NCBI GenBank assembly: GCA_003856375.1
Contig: CP034120.1
Span: forward strand, 3,653,501-3,717,500
Direction of reading: 5' to 3'
DNA from: Glaciecola amylolytica
GTDB lineage: Bacteria; Bacteroidota; Bacteroidia; Flavobacteriales_D; Crocinitomicaceae
DNA: 64,000 nt
Below are positions 53,041 through 62,278 of the stretch, one piece after another. Numbering within the stretch: position 1 is the stretch's first letter; each line of letters opens with the position of its first letter. Under the pieces are notes generated by a model, which made no database searches, had not been told where the DNA came from, and worked only from the letters and a program-made list of their open reading frames with translations. The translations under genes were made by a program, and so were the position numbers.

Positions 53041-53496
53041 CTTAGAGGAAATTAATTGATTGTTAATTTTCGGAAAGAATTCCTGCTAAAAGGAATTAGT
53101 AGTATTGAATGATCAGGAATTATGTTCTTAGCACAAGTAATCTCTGAAACAGGCTCCTTTTTTGATACGTCTTATGCATGAATTCAGGAGATCATTCTTC
53201 CACAGATGCACAGATTTTTTATGGTGCTTATCAGACGCCATTTAAGTGAGACCGGTAGGCGATCAATTAATTTGTGGAAAAGATAAAGAATGCTGGTAAG
53301 CAAGTACTGAAATTATGAATCATGCTGGTATATTTTGAGATTACCTGATTAAGATAAATCTCATTGGGAAATACCTCTAAATATCTGCGAGGAAATAAAT
53401 CACCCAGAATATGTATAAATAACACATCAATTTATACACTCTTATCTCAACACTTTAAAAAGTAAAGAATCAACACTTATTCCATCCCAAATTACC
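53041..53496. other. Intergenic DNA between deoC and cysQ
   Basis: About 450 nt between divergent genes with no convincing frame, tRNA or hairpin. Its 3' edge abuts an 18-bp repeat that has an inverted copy at 62991-63008. Confidence 0.4.
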
Positions 53497-53514
53497 TTCG
53501 CACTAACGTTTGTC
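53497..53514 (-). repeat. 18-bp repeat, inverted copy of 62991-63008
   Basis: The minus-strand sequence gacaaacgttagtgcgaa occurs in plus orientation at 62991-63008. Both copies lie in the gap directly upstream of a plus-strand gene. Confidence 0.7.
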
Positions 53515-53559
53515 GTAATTTAGTCTTCAAAAGCTATCGCTTTTTCTTAATTTTAACCG

Positions 53560-54378
53560 ATGGTTACCTCAGAATTTCACACATTTATCCCAACAGTACT
53601 GAAGGCTTGTGTTGAAGCCTCTGAAGCCATTATGCAGATCTACCAAACGGATTTCGATCCGAGTATCAAGATGGATGGAAGCCCTGTCACAAAAGCCGAT
53701 TTACTTTCAAACGCCATTATCAAAAAAGCACTCGACCAAACGGAGATTCCGGGTATTATGGAGGAAATTCACAATTCCTCTTTTGAAGACCGGAAACAAT
53801 GGAAAAGTGTGTGGATTGTTGACCCTCTGGACGGAACCAAAGAGTTCATCAAAAAGAACGGAGAATTTGCCATTTGCATTGCACTGGTTCATGAAAATCA
53901 GCCGGTATTGGGATTTATCACATCTCCTGTAAGTGAAGAAATTCTGATCGGTGGGCAAGGAGTTGCTCCTGCCGTGATTCCTTTTGAAGCAATCAATGAT
54001 CCTGAAAAGTGGAAAACGATTTCTCCCAAAACGGAAGTCAATAAACCGCTTCAAATAGCAGGAAGCCGTTCTCACCATTCGGGAACAGAATTGAAATTCA
54101 ATCAGTCGATGCGCGAATTCTTCGGAGAAGTGCAATTTGTGAAGAAAGGAAGCGCTCTGAAATTTTTCGATATTGCTTTGGGAAAAGCGGATGTTTATCC
54201 GAGATTTGCACCAACGATGGAATGGGATATTGCTGCCGGACAGGCAATTGTGGAAGCGCTCGGAGGAACGGTTGAACACGCGGAAACCGGGAAATCGCTC
54301 ATTTACAACAAGGAAAATTTATACAATCCGTATTTTATTGTAAAATCAAAAGCTGTTATCGACCGATTGAAAAAATGA
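53560..54378 (+). CDS. cysQ: 3'(2'),5'-bisphosphate nucleotidase
   Basis: 272 residues of the inositol-monophosphatase fold. Metal site motifs are DPLDGTKEF (88-96), EE at 68-69 and MEWDIAAGQAI in the C-terminal half. It hydrolyses PAP/PAPS-type nucleotides and is tied to sulfate assimilation. The stop overlaps the start of the next gene by 4 nt (ATGA). The neighbours are surface proteins, with no cys genes nearby. Confidence 0.92.
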   Translation: MVTSEFHTFIPTVLKACVEASEAIMQIYQTDFDPSIKMDGSPVTKADLLSNAIIKKALDQTEIPGIMEEIHNSSFEDRKQWKSVWIVDPLDGTKEFIKKNGEFAICIALVHENQPVLGFITSPVSEEILIGGQGVAPAVIPFEAINDPEKWKTISPKTEVNKPLQIAGSRSHHSGTELKFNQSMREFFGEVQFVKKGSALKFFDIALGKADVYPRFAPTMEWDIAAGQAIVEALGGTVEHAETGKSLIYNKENLYNPYFIVKSKAVIDRLKK

Positions 54379-55916
54379 AATTACTACTTCAACTCTTTTT
54401 TTCATTGATGTTTATTGTTCCGGTTTGGGGACAGCAATACCGCGTTCTGCCTATTGAAAGTCATTTCAGGGATGTTTCGTTTTTCACCGACTCTTCATTT
54501 GTTCCGGTTTTTCCGGTGAATGATCTGCAGGTGAATTATTACAACACGGTTAAAGAACAGAAAAAACGCTATTCGAGCGTCGGTTATTTTGTCTATCAGC
54601 GCGAATTGATTCAACTGGTTAAAAAAGAAGGCGCAATTTGGATCAGCCCGATTCTGGATATGCAATTGGGAGCTGAACGCGGAGACACCAATATGCGGCA
54701 ATATCTCAATGTTCGCGGAATCCGGATTGAAGGAAGTATGAAGAACAAGGTTTTCTTTTCCGGATCTTTTTACGAAAACCAGGCCGTTTTACCTGCTTAT
54801 TTGCAGCAATATGTCAGCAATCGCGGGGAATTTTACCCCAATGCAGCTGATTCCAGTTATTATCAGGTGAATGCCGTGATTCCCGGCGGAGCGCGAACAA
54901 AACCTTTCAAGACCAATGGTTTCGATTATGCTTACGCAACGGGAATGGTGCAATGGCAAGTGTTGAAAGATTTATCTGTAACGGTTGGAAACAGCCCGAT
55001 TTTCATCGGCAGCGGTTATCGTTCGGTGCTCTACTCCGATAATTCTTTACCGACCATGAATTTCAGGATTTCTTATTCACTGGGAGAAAAATGGAATTTC
55101 CAACTGATCCGCATGCAGGGATTAAACATGCTCCGGATTCCTTTTGCTACAAACGGGGAAGCTTTATACGAACGCAAAGCACTCAGTCTTGGAGCAATTT
55201 ATTACCAACCCACCAAACATCTTCGGATCGGGTTGATTGAAGGCGGAACATGGACAAGAGGAGATTCTATTCAGAGACAAGCCGTGGAAGGTGGTTTTTA
55301 CATTCCGATTCCGGGCGCGGCAACTATTCAGGAAGGAATCAACGGGAAAAGCTATGCTTATCTGGGACTGGATTTCAACTGGAGAATATCGAAATTTCTG
55401 ATTTACGGGCAATATGGCCGGAATCCGTACACCAAATCGAGTGATGTGGGACAAATTGGTTTCCGCTACTGGCCTTTCAAATCGCACAATTACCTCATTC
55501 ATGTAGAATACAATCACACTTCGACCAATGCTTACAAAGCTGCAAATCCGAGAATTCACTACAGCAATTTCAATCTTCCCGTCGGTCATCCGATGGCAGC
55601 CGGAGTGGATGAATTGGTTGTGAGATTAAGAGCTGAATGGAATCATTTATTCATCAGTTCTTCCACGAATTATTATCTCAATCAATCCGATAATTACAGA
55701 CAGCTGCTTCCGGTTTATGAGAATAATCCAAGCCAGAATCAAACTGTTTTCTACGAAAACCTGGAAATCGGCTACAACTTCAATCGGGCTTACGGCTTGG
55801 AAATATTCGGTTCTGCCAAATTGCGTTTGGTGAATAATCCGCTTCAAAACGGACAATCTTATTGGTTTAATATCGGGCTTCGGACGGCTCTCAACAATCA
55901 TTATTTCGACTTCTGA
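54375..55916 (+). CDS. RemB/Wzi-like outer-membrane beta-barrel protein 1
   Basis: 513 residues with a signal peptide (KLLLQLFFSLMFIVPVWGQ). The GNSPIFIGSGYRSVLYSDNSLP segment and many amphipathic strands ending in an aromatic residue (final Phe) match the Wzi/RemB barrel group, which in flavobacteria includes the gliding-motility protein RemB. It overlaps cysQ and the following paralogue, so the three genes are one transcript. The specific role (capsule attachment or motility) cannot be told from sequence. Confidence 0.8.
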   Translation: MKLLLQLFFSLMFIVPVWGQQYRVLPIESHFRDVSFFTDSSFVPVFPVNDLQVNYYNTVKEQKKRYSSVGYFVYQRELIQLVKKEGAIWISPILDMQLGAERGDTNMRQYLNVRGIRIEGSMKNKVFFSGSFYENQAVLPAYLQQYVSNRGEFYPNAADSSYYQVNAVIPGGARTKPFKTNGFDYAYATGMVQWQVLKDLSVTVGNSPIFIGSGYRSVLYSDNSLPTMNFRISYSLGEKWNFQLIRMQGLNMLRIPFATNGEALYERKALSLGAIYYQPTKHLRIGLIEGGTWTRGDSIQRQAVEGGFYIPIPGAATIQEGINGKSYAYLGLDFNWRISKFLIYGQYGRNPYTKSSDVGQIGFRYWPFKSHNYLIHVEYNHTSTNAYKAANPRIHYSNFNLPVGHPMAAGVDELVVRLRAEWNHLFISSSTNYYLNQSDNYRQLLPVYENNPSQNQTVFYENLEIGYNFNRAYGLEIFGSAKLRLVNNPLQNGQSYWFNIGLRTALNNHYFDF

Positions 55917-57409
55917 TGCGTTTTCAAATTCTCATAGCGTTTGTTTTGATCTGTAAGCTGAGTTTTTCTCAGGGTACGATTGACCGCATCCGTCATTTAA
56001 ATCTGAAGCCGGACATTACTTCTTCCAAAACAATTCACCATTCCGTTCAGCCGCTCATTCGCTACAACCCATCCAAAACAACGGATCTTCAAAAGTTTGA
56101 TACACTCGTTTTTGACGGCGATACTTCCATTTTCGATGCACGGTTCAGTCCGAAGGGAAGCAACCGGAGTTTTGCCATTCTTCCTACAACAGACAGCTAT
56201 CTTCAATACGACACTGCTCTGAGTTACCGGGCCGCGATCGGATTTAACTTTGAAAAAACATGGGGGAAATGGTACAACCGAACTTTACTGACTTCGGGAT
56301 GGAGCTTAAGAGAAGATTACACCCAAACGCACGTAGCGTTTTCTCCGTTGCAAAACCGCAGTTCTTTTTGGTTCACCGACATCCGCACCCGATTGGGCTA
56401 TACTCCAAACGAAATGCTGCACGTCAGTGCCGGAATCGACAATCAGTTTTTCGGAGAAGGCTACCGCTCGTTGATTCAGGGAGATCAGGTTGCACCCAAT
56501 CCGTTTGTACAATTCCGTGTCAACTTCTGGAATTTCGAATACGGGCTTTTGTACCAGTTTTTGCACGACAACAATTATGCTTCCAAAACCCGTGACTGGA
56601 AGTACAACACGACACATTATCTGAGTCTGAACATCGGATCCAATTTCAATATCATGCTTTTGGAATCGGTTATTTTTCAATCACGAGACAGTACTTACAA
56701 ACGCGGATATGAGGTTGAATACCTGAATCCTTTTGTTTTCTTCCGTCCGCAGGAATATAGTTTGGGTTCCACCGACAATGTATTGCTTGCAATCCAGACC
56801 TCTTATTATTTCGGGTCGAAAAAACATTGTGTTTATTTTCAATTGCCTTTGGATGAGTTCGTGTTGAAAGAAATCAAGAACCGTTCAAAATGGTGGGCAA
56901 ATAAGTACGGCGCGCAATTGGGAATCAAAGGACAATTCAAAAAGTGGTCGTATTTATTGGAAGGAAACCTGGTTCGTCCTTACACTTTTTCGCATATTTC
57001 AAACGGACAAAACAATGGTTCTCTCGGTTTGCCATTGGGTCATTATCTCGGAAGCAATTTTGCGGAATTAATCGCAACGGCTCAGATTCCGTTCAAGAAT
57101 TTCCAGCTGACCTTGTTTTCTTCCTTCTATTTAAAAGGCTACGATGATTCGGCAATCAGTTATGGCGGCGATCTGTATAAAAGCTATACTTCACATCCGA
57201 AAGAATACGGAAATACAATCGGGCAGGGAATGACGCAGCGGACAGTTTCACTTCAGGCGAATGCTTCCACTGTTTTGGACAAAATCCTTCTGGAAATTTA
57301 TCTTCAGGCGGGAATGCAATACAGCTGGGGAGAATTGGGTTCAAGCACCACGCCCTTAATCTGTATCGGTTTGCGAAACAATTTATTCAGCGAACGAAAA
57401 ATCCGTTAA
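55916..57409 (+). CDS. RemB/Wzi-like outer-membrane beta-barrel protein 2
   Basis: 497 residues with a signal peptide (RFQILIAFVLICKLSFSQ). Diagnostic stretch: SAGIDNQFFGEGYRSLIQGD, followed by alternating strands. The start ATG shares one base with the upstream stop (TGATG). It is a distant paralogue of the 54375-55916 protein, and the two may form a pair in the outer membrane. Confidence 0.8.
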   Translation: MRFQILIAFVLICKLSFSQGTIDRIRHLNLKPDITSSKTIHHSVQPLIRYNPSKTTDLQKFDTLVFDGDTSIFDARFSPKGSNRSFAILPTTDSYLQYDTALSYRAAIGFNFEKTWGKWYNRTLLTSGWSLREDYTQTHVAFSPLQNRSSFWFTDIRTRLGYTPNEMLHVSAGIDNQFFGEGYRSLIQGDQVAPNPFVQFRVNFWNFEYGLLYQFLHDNNYASKTRDWKYNTTHYLSLNIGSNFNIMLLESVIFQSRDSTYKRGYEVEYLNPFVFFRPQEYSLGSTDNVLLAIQTSYYFGSKKHCVYFQLPLDEFVLKEIKNRSKWWANKYGAQLGIKGQFKKWSYLLEGNLVRPYTFSHISNGQNNGSLGLPLGHYLGSNFAELIATAQIPFKNFQLTLFSSFYLKGYDDSAISYGGDLYKSYTSHPKEYGNTIGQGMTQRTVSLQANASTVLDKILLEIYLQAGMQYSWGELGSSTTPLICIGLRNNLFSERKIR

Positions 57410-57507
57410 TAAAACGACTTGTCCGAAAATTTGGTGATGTTTCTCAGAAACGATCTTTAAAAACCTGGCACGGTATAAAGTCACCAGAATTCTTGTACAA
57501 AACCCCA

Positions 57508-57537
57508 TAAAAAAAGGAGGTTCTCACCCTCCTTTCC
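57508..57537 (-). terminator. Terminator of the DUF4382 gene
   Basis: On the minus strand AAAGGAGG pairs with CCTCCTTT around a 7-nt loop (plus arms 57528-57535 and 57513-57520), followed by seven T. It may also act on the convergent RemB/Wzi-like transcript. Confidence 0.85.
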
Positions 57538-57558
57538 AACCTTCATCTTTACAAAACA

Positions 57559-58335
57559 TTACAATTGAATCGTCCCGAGACTTTTAATCTGCCCGTTGGA
57601 AATTGTCACATTTTGTATACTCTTTTGAAGAAGCACAGCATTGTCTGATTGCTTTCCTTCAATTTTCAGCAGATACGTTCCATCCGGAACACCGCGAATC
57701 ATAAAATATCCGTTTTTGTTAACATAGGTACTGAAACTCTTTCCTCCGTTACTTAAAGTGACAGCTGCCTGAGTTGTTCCTTCCAAATGTCCCTGAACTC
57801 CTGTATTCGGATCTACGATTTCAGCCAATACCGGATTCATTTCATACTGTCCGTTGTTTTCTTTGATCGACAAGGCAACATTGAAGTCCAAAAGCACGCT
57901 GGAAGTAATTCCACTGTTGACCTGGCAATGAATCGGAATTTCCACCTGATGCGAATAATTGGAGTTGAATGACAAGTCAACCGTATTCGGACCGCTTGCT
58001 CCGTTAATCGTCAGACTGTTCTGCCCGCTGAATGTTAGTCGTAATTTGGTATACAATCCCGGCTGCACATTTGTTGCGCTCGAAATCGTCACTTCAGCAC
58101 CGTTCGTCAAATCAAGCACATTCACTTCTTTCGTTGTTTCATTTAAAACCACCCATCCCGAATTGTCCAGATAAGCTTCAATTTTCATGATCTGAACATT
58201 CAGCGCCACGAAATCTCCGGGAGAATCCGTCATTCGAACTTCCATCTTCCCCTGAGCAGCCTCTTTGTTTTTCTTACATGCCTGCATTGTGAATCCAACA
58301 CACCCCAACAGCATTAGCAATAGCATCCTTTTCAT
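57559..58335 (-). CDS. DUF4382 lipoprotein
   Basis: 258 residues with a lipoprotein signal (MLLLMLLGCVGFTMQAC, Cys20). Residues 30-170 match DUF4382: KMEVRMTDSPGDFVALNVQIMKIEAYL...VNVLDLTNGAEV. The C-terminal ~80 residues form a carboxypeptidase-regulatory-like beta domain (NKNGYFMIRGVPDGTYLLKIEGK). Typical of cell-surface lipoproteins in Bacteroidota; function unknown. Monocistronic. Confidence 0.9.
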   Translation of the reverse strand: MKRMLLLMLLGCVGFTMQACKKNKEAAQGKMEVRMTDSPGDFVALNVQIMKIEAYLDNSGWVVLNETTKEVNVLDLTNGAEVTISSATNVQPGLYTKLRLTFSGQNSLTINGASGPNTVDLSFNSNYSHQVEIPIHCQVNSGITSSVLLDFNVALSIKENNGQYEMNPVLAEIVDPNTGVQGHLEGTTQAAVTLSNGGKSFSTYVNKNGYFMIRGVPDGTYLLKIEGKQSDNAVLLQKSIQNVTISNGQIKSLGTIQL

Positions 58336-58526
58336 AACCGTGTATTTTAAATTCCGGAAAGGATGTTTGCCAAGCGCATGCCAAAGAATTGAGGGGAAAG
58401 ACGGTTCTTCGCCGATTCCTTTCAGAGTGCGGATTTTTATCGAATGATGCTGAAAAAAGAGAGTTGCAGGAACCGGAGTTGATTTATCAATATGAAAAGA
58501 TAGTTTTCAATTTGAAAATTCAGGGC
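58336..58526. other. Intergenic DNA upstream of the DUF4382 gene
   Basis: About 190 nt with no gene. It should hold the DUF4382 promoter on the minus strand. The candidate small RNA's terminator begins at its right edge. Confidence 0.4.
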
Positions 58527-58559
58527 AAAAAAAGAGGGAGGCTTACCACTTCCTCCCTC
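58527..58559 (-). terminator. Terminator of the candidate small RNA
   Basis: Perfect 8-bp stem (plus arms 58534-58541 and 58552-58559) with a 10-nt loop and seven T on the minus strand; 190 nt remain between it and the DUF4382 gene start. Confidence 0.85.
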
Positions 58560-58621
58560 AAACTAACACACCTATGACCCGATTTTTGAGTTTCATAGAT
58601 AGAAACTCTTTTAACCTGATA
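58527..58621 (-). ncRNA. Candidate small RNA (~95 nt)
   Basis: Minus strand. A full -7 match TACCTTTG (58627-58634) with TTTG 24 nt further upstream (58659-58662) predicts a start near 58621. A perfect 7-bp hairpin GAGTTTC/GAAACTC (58588-58608) lies in the body, and an 8-bp GAGGGAGG/CCTCCCTC stem followed by seven T (58527-58559) ends it. No protein gene on this strand lies between promoter and terminator; a 34-codon frame runs through the terminator and is unlikely. I do not recognise a known RNA family. Confidence 0.55.
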
Positions 58622-58626
58622 CATAA

Positions 58627-58662
58627 CAAAGGTATCTTTTAAGTTAAATCTGCGACATCAAA
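58627..58662 (-). promoter_or_regulatory. Promoter of the candidate small RNA
   Basis: -7 TACCTTTG (58627-58634) fully matches TAnnTTTG; TTTG at 58659-58662 is a possible -33 element with a slightly long 24-nt spacer. Confidence 0.5.
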
Positions 58663-58801
58663 ATTAACAGGCGGTAAGAACGAAGTAACATTTGGGTGAT
58701 TTTGAAGAATACTTGAAATAATCTTTATCTAAAATCAATCTAATTTAAGCCCGATTTGAAATTTTGAATTGGAGTTCGGTGCGATTTCCAACTTGGATGC
58801 G

Positions 58802-58809
58802 TACATTTG
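58802..58809 (+). promoter_or_regulatory. -7 promoter element of the ctaB operon
   Basis: TACATTTG is a full match to TAnnTTTG, 22 nt upstream of the chosen ctaB ATG at 58832. Its position supports that start over the longer TTG frame. Confidence 0.6.
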
Positions 58810-58831
58810 TGCAGTCTTTAAAAGAATAGTT

Positions 58832-59731
58832 ATGGGGATCGGTAAAAAAGTGAAGATGTTTATGAATTTCACCAAATTCAGACTCTCTGCCCTTGTTGTT
58901 CTTTCTGCTCTCACCGGATATTTATTTGTTGGCGCAAGCGACGGTCTGGAAATCACTTACTTAATGCTCGGAGGTATGTTGGTAACAGCTGCATCCAATG
59001 GTTCCAACCAGATTTGGGAACGCGAATTGGATGTGTTGATGAACCGAACCGGAAAAAGACCTATTCCGATGGGGGAAATGTCCGTTAATCAAGGCTTAAT
59101 CATCGTTACTCTTTGTTTACTTCCGGGATTGTGGATGCTTTATCAACTAAATCTCGGATCCATGTTGCTTGGATTGGCAGCATTTGTTTCATACGTATTT
59201 ATCTATACTCCTATGAAACGCATTTCAACATGGGCAGTTTTTGTAGGAGCTTTTCCGGGAGCAATTCCACCTATGTTGGGTGCAGTTGCAGGATCTGATA
59301 GTTTCGGTTTGGTACCGGGGGTTTTGTTTTTTGTTCAGTTTGTATGGCAATTCCCGCATTTCTGGGCTATTGCATGGGTTGTTTATGACGATTATCAGCA
59401 AGCTGGTTTTTCATTATTGCCTTCCAGACAGGGAAGAACAAAAGGTTCTGCATTTCAGATTATGATTTATTCTCTGGCAATGATTCCTTTTTCTTTATTG
59501 CCATGGCTGATGGGCTGGACGAACAACTGGTCTTTGGCTATTGCCGGAGCAAGCTCTATCCTATTCTTCCTTCAAGCATATAAATTATACTTAAGCCTTA
59601 CGATTGCAGATGCGAGAAAACTCATGTTTGCTTCCTTTATCTGGCTTCCGGTAATTCAATTTTTATACGTGTTCACCAAAGTCGATTCCAAGATTTTAGA
59701 AGCTTTGTGGAAACACGGTACACTTTTTTAA
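58832..59731 (+). CDS. ctaB: Protohaem IX farnesyltransferase (haem O synthase)
   Basis: 299 residues from ATG 58832; an upstream TTG start is rejected because it would include the -7 element. The prenyltransferase motif is NQIWERELDVLMNRTGKRPIP (Asp-rich, near residue 60), and about nine hydrophobic helices follow (YDDYQQAGFSLLPSR in a loop). The enzyme makes haem O for the terminal oxidase, and the cox genes directly downstream (gap 6 nt) fit. Confidence 0.95.
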   Translation: MGIGKKVKMFMNFTKFRLSALVVLSALTGYLFVGASDGLEITYLMLGGMLVTAASNGSNQIWERELDVLMNRTGKRPIPMGEMSVNQGLIIVTLCLLPGLWMLYQLNLGSMLLGLAAFVSYVFIYTPMKRISTWAVFVGAFPGAIPPMLGAVAGSDSFGLVPGVLFFVQFVWQFPHFWAIAWVVYDDYQQAGFSLLPSRQGRTKGSAFQIMIYSLAMIPFSLLPWLMGWTNNWSLAIAGASSILFFLQAYKLYLSLTIADARKLMFASFIWLPVIQFLYVFTKVDSKILEALWKHGTLF

Positions 59732-59737
59732 ACAAAT

Positions 59738-60793
59738 ATGTCGCAAATCGATTACAATCAGGAACTAACTCCCGAGGTTCGGGAGAAAATGCGAAAAAAC
59801 CTCATTTATGTAGGAATTTTCAGTATTGTAATGTTATTTGCCGGTTTATCTTCCGGTTACATTGTAAGCTCCGGAGATTCTTTTTGGGTGAAGTACAATT
59901 TCCCTCCGGCTTTTTACATTTCTACCGTCCTTATTATATTAAGTAGTATTGTTCTGTCCATCGGAGTCAGAATTGCTCAAAAAGGAAAGGCAGATATCTT
60001 AAAGAAAATTGTTCCTCTGACTTTTATTTTGGGTGTTGGTTTTGCATACTTTCAATTCGTCGGGTATTCAGAACTTTTCAGCAACGGTTCTCACGTTGTT
60101 TCCAAAATAACAGTTGCAGAAGGGCGTTACGGTACGTATTATGAACTCCAGGTTAACGGAGACTACATGGAAGTTGACGGAAACGACTACCTGATCGGAG
60201 GAAAAGTCATTTCGGATAAGAAAAAGGAAGAAATCAGTGCTTTTGCGAAACAATTTGACCGCATCGACACCGAAAAAAATCCGAAGATTGCAGATTTGAA
60301 CAAATACACACTTTTGTACAAGCATCAGCCCCTTAGTTTCAAGGATGGAAAGTTCTATATTCAGGATACTGTGCCTTTAACAGAGGTTGATTTGATCCGT
60401 TTGAAGCAGTTTTCCGTTCATCTGAAAGATGGCAGGGGAGATTTCTTCCACAGAGGAAAGTTCGGAAAGGATTTTAAAGTTTATTACAAGAAACAAGAGT
60501 TGGAATATAAGGACAGAACCCTTTTCTACAAAGGAGTTCCGCTAAGTGCGCCCTTGCAATTAAAGATGGAATCTGCTTCTGATACGGCAACCTCCTATTT
60601 GTTTATTCTAACGTTTTTACACTTACTTCATGTCATTGTTACTCTGATATTTGTATTAAGAGCTTCAATTCGTTCATTCTCAGGTAAATTAGCTGAAGAT
60701 AATTTCCTTCCGGTGCGCACACTTGCTATTTTCTGGCACTTTTTAGGCGTATTATGGGTTTATTTATTGCTTTTTTTGCTTTTTATTCATTAA
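59738..60793 (+). CDS. Cytochrome c oxidase subunit III-like protein 1 (with large insert)
   Basis: 351 residues. Five hydrophobic helices: residues ~23-46, 58-80, 91-112, then 288-310 and 330-350. The segments around ASIRSFSGKL and TLAIFWHFLGVLWVYLLLFL are typical of COX3. Between helices 3 and 4 lies a hydrophilic insert of ~170 residues (VAEGRYGTYYELQVNGDY ... FHRGKFGKDFKVYYKK) not seen in ordinary subunit III. It lies 6 nt after ctaB and 21 nt before a second cox3-type gene. Confidence 0.88.
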   Translation: MSQIDYNQELTPEVREKMRKNLIYVGIFSIVMLFAGLSSGYIVSSGDSFWVKYNFPPAFYISTVLIILSSIVLSIGVRIAQKGKADILKKIVPLTFILGVGFAYFQFVGYSELFSNGSHVVSKITVAEGRYGTYYELQVNGDYMEVDGNDYLIGGKVISDKKKEEISAFAKQFDRIDTEKNPKIADLNKYTLLYKHQPLSFKDGKFYIQDTVPLTEVDLIRLKQFSVHLKDGRGDFFHRGKFGKDFKVYYKKQELEYKDRTLFYKGVPLSAPLQLKMESASDTATSYLFILTFLHLLHVIVTLIFVLRASIRSFSGKLAEDNFLPVRTLAIFWHFLGVLWVYLLLFLLFIH

Positions 60794-60814
60794 ACTTGCA
60801 CAAAAAATTGTAAA

Positions 60815-61867
60815 ATGGCAGGACACGCTACAACACATGTCGACACTGCAACCGCTTGGGGCGGTAAAGTTTCTCCGTTTAACACGAGTTACGGGAAACT
60901 AATGATGTGGTTTTTCTTGGTATCGGATGCTTTGACATTCGGTGGATTGTTAGTTGCTTATGGTTATACGCGTCACACAACGCAGAGCGCATGGCCAATC
61001 GGTGAAGAAACGTTTGATTCTTTACCTTTCTTAGGTCACGGGTATCCGTTGATTTATGTGGCATTAATGACGTTCATTTTGATCGTATCATCTGTAACGA
61101 TGGTATTGGCTGTTGAAGCTGGTCATAGAATGGATAAAAAAGGTGTTATGAAATGGATGATCGCTACGATCATCGGTGGTTTCTTCTTCCTTGGTTCTCA
61201 GGCTTGGGAATGGTCTCACTTCATTCACGGATCTCATTTCGGAAGTGTTGAAATCATGACCGGAGAGCATACAGGATCACGTGCTATCGTAAAAGGACAT
61301 TTCGGAGACCTGGAAAGCTTTACAGTTGTTCAGGCAGGAAAACACCACAAAGTCGGTGACGTTATCAAAGAATCTTCGGATGAATTGTTCCACCATTTCC
61401 GTACTGCGGTAATGAATGGTCAGGTGAAAGACGGAAAGATCACTTTGCATGACGGTTCTGTTGCAACCTGGAAAAAGAAAAACGATGAGCACATGGAGTT
61501 GATCATCAAAACTGACGGAACAGGTCATTCTTTAAGTAAAGTGACTAAAATTCACGGAAAAGAAGCTGAAGTGAAGTATTGGGAGGCTGTTAACTCAGGA
61601 AAGAAAGGTGCTATCATCTACGGTGCTGATTTGACAAACAACGAATACGGTCCTGCACAATACGGACAATTCTTCTTCTTCATTACAGGTTTCCACGGAT
61701 TCCACGTATTTTCAGGGGTAATGATTAACATTTTGATTTTCTTAGGGGTTGCTCGTGGTACATACCACCAACGCGGACACTATGAAATGGTTGAGAAAAC
61801 AGGATTGTACTGGCACTTTGTCGATTTAGTTTGGGTGTTTGTATTTACATTCTTCTACTTAGTTTAA
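60815..61867 (+). CDS. Cytochrome c oxidase subunit III-like protein 2 (with large insert)
   Basis: 350 residues. Starts with two COX3-type helices (YGKLMMWFFLVSDALTFGGLLVAYGY; VALMTFILIVSSVTMVLAVEA) and QAWEWSHFIHG, the conserved motif. A hydrophilic His/Lys-rich insert (residues ~140-282) comes before GQFFFFITGFHGFHVFSGVMI and the C-terminal TGLYWHFVDLVWVFVFTFFYL. The C-terminal motif is diagnostic of COX3/CyoC. Paired with the previous gene, both with inserts at the same topological place. Confidence 0.93.
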   Translation: MAGHATTHVDTATAWGGKVSPFNTSYGKLMMWFFLVSDALTFGGLLVAYGYTRHTTQSAWPIGEETFDSLPFLGHGYPLIYVALMTFILIVSSVTMVLAVEAGHRMDKKGVMKWMIATIIGGFFFLGSQAWEWSHFIHGSHFGSVEIMTGEHTGSRAIVKGHFGDLESFTVVQAGKHHKVGDVIKESSDELFHHFRTAVMNGQVKDGKITLHDGSVATWKKKNDEHMELIIKTDGTGHSLSKVTKIHGKEAEVKYWEAVNSGKKGAIIYGADLTNNEYGPAQYGQFFFFITGFHGFHVFSGVMINILIFLGVARGTYHQRGHYEMVEKTGLYWHFVDLVWVFVFTFFYLV

Positions 61868-61887
61868 TTTTTTAGAACGAAAAGATC

Positions 61888-62256
61888 ATGGAAAGAGACG
61901 ACATTATTGAGTACTCATTAGATACACACCATAGCGAAGAAGCCGGTAAAAAGATTCGTCGTAAGATTTGGTTAGTAACTGCAATTCTAACAGTTGTTAC
62001 TGCATTTGAAGTAGCAGTTGGAGCATTGGTTAAACAAGATAGTTCAATGTGGTGGGTAGTGAAACTACTATTCATCGGATTAACAATATTGAAAGCAGGT
62101 TACATCGTATTGGTGTTTATGCACTTGGGCGATGAGAAGAAGATTCTAAAATATTGCATTTTAGTTCCGTATTTTATTTTTATTATTTATCTAATTTTCA
62201 TAGGCTTGACTGAGGCTAATGCAGTTCATACAGCCTGGGAAACATACGGAGGATAG
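61888..62256 (+). CDS. Cytochrome c oxidase subunit IV (prokaryotic type)
   Basis: 122 residues with three hydrophobic helices (~28-48, 58-80, 90-110). The pattern KLLFIGLTILKAGYIVLVFMHLGDEKK is the COX4_pro/CyoD signature. It starts 21 nt after the second cox3 gene. Confidence 0.92.
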   Translation: MERDDIIEYSLDTHHSEEAGKKIRRKIWLVTAILTVVTAFEVAVGALVKQDSSMWWVVKLLFIGLTILKAGYIVLVFMHLGDEKKILKYCILVPYFIFIIYLIFIGLTEANAVHTAWETYGG

Positions 62257-62278
62257 TCATTTAAACGATTTATAGCCA

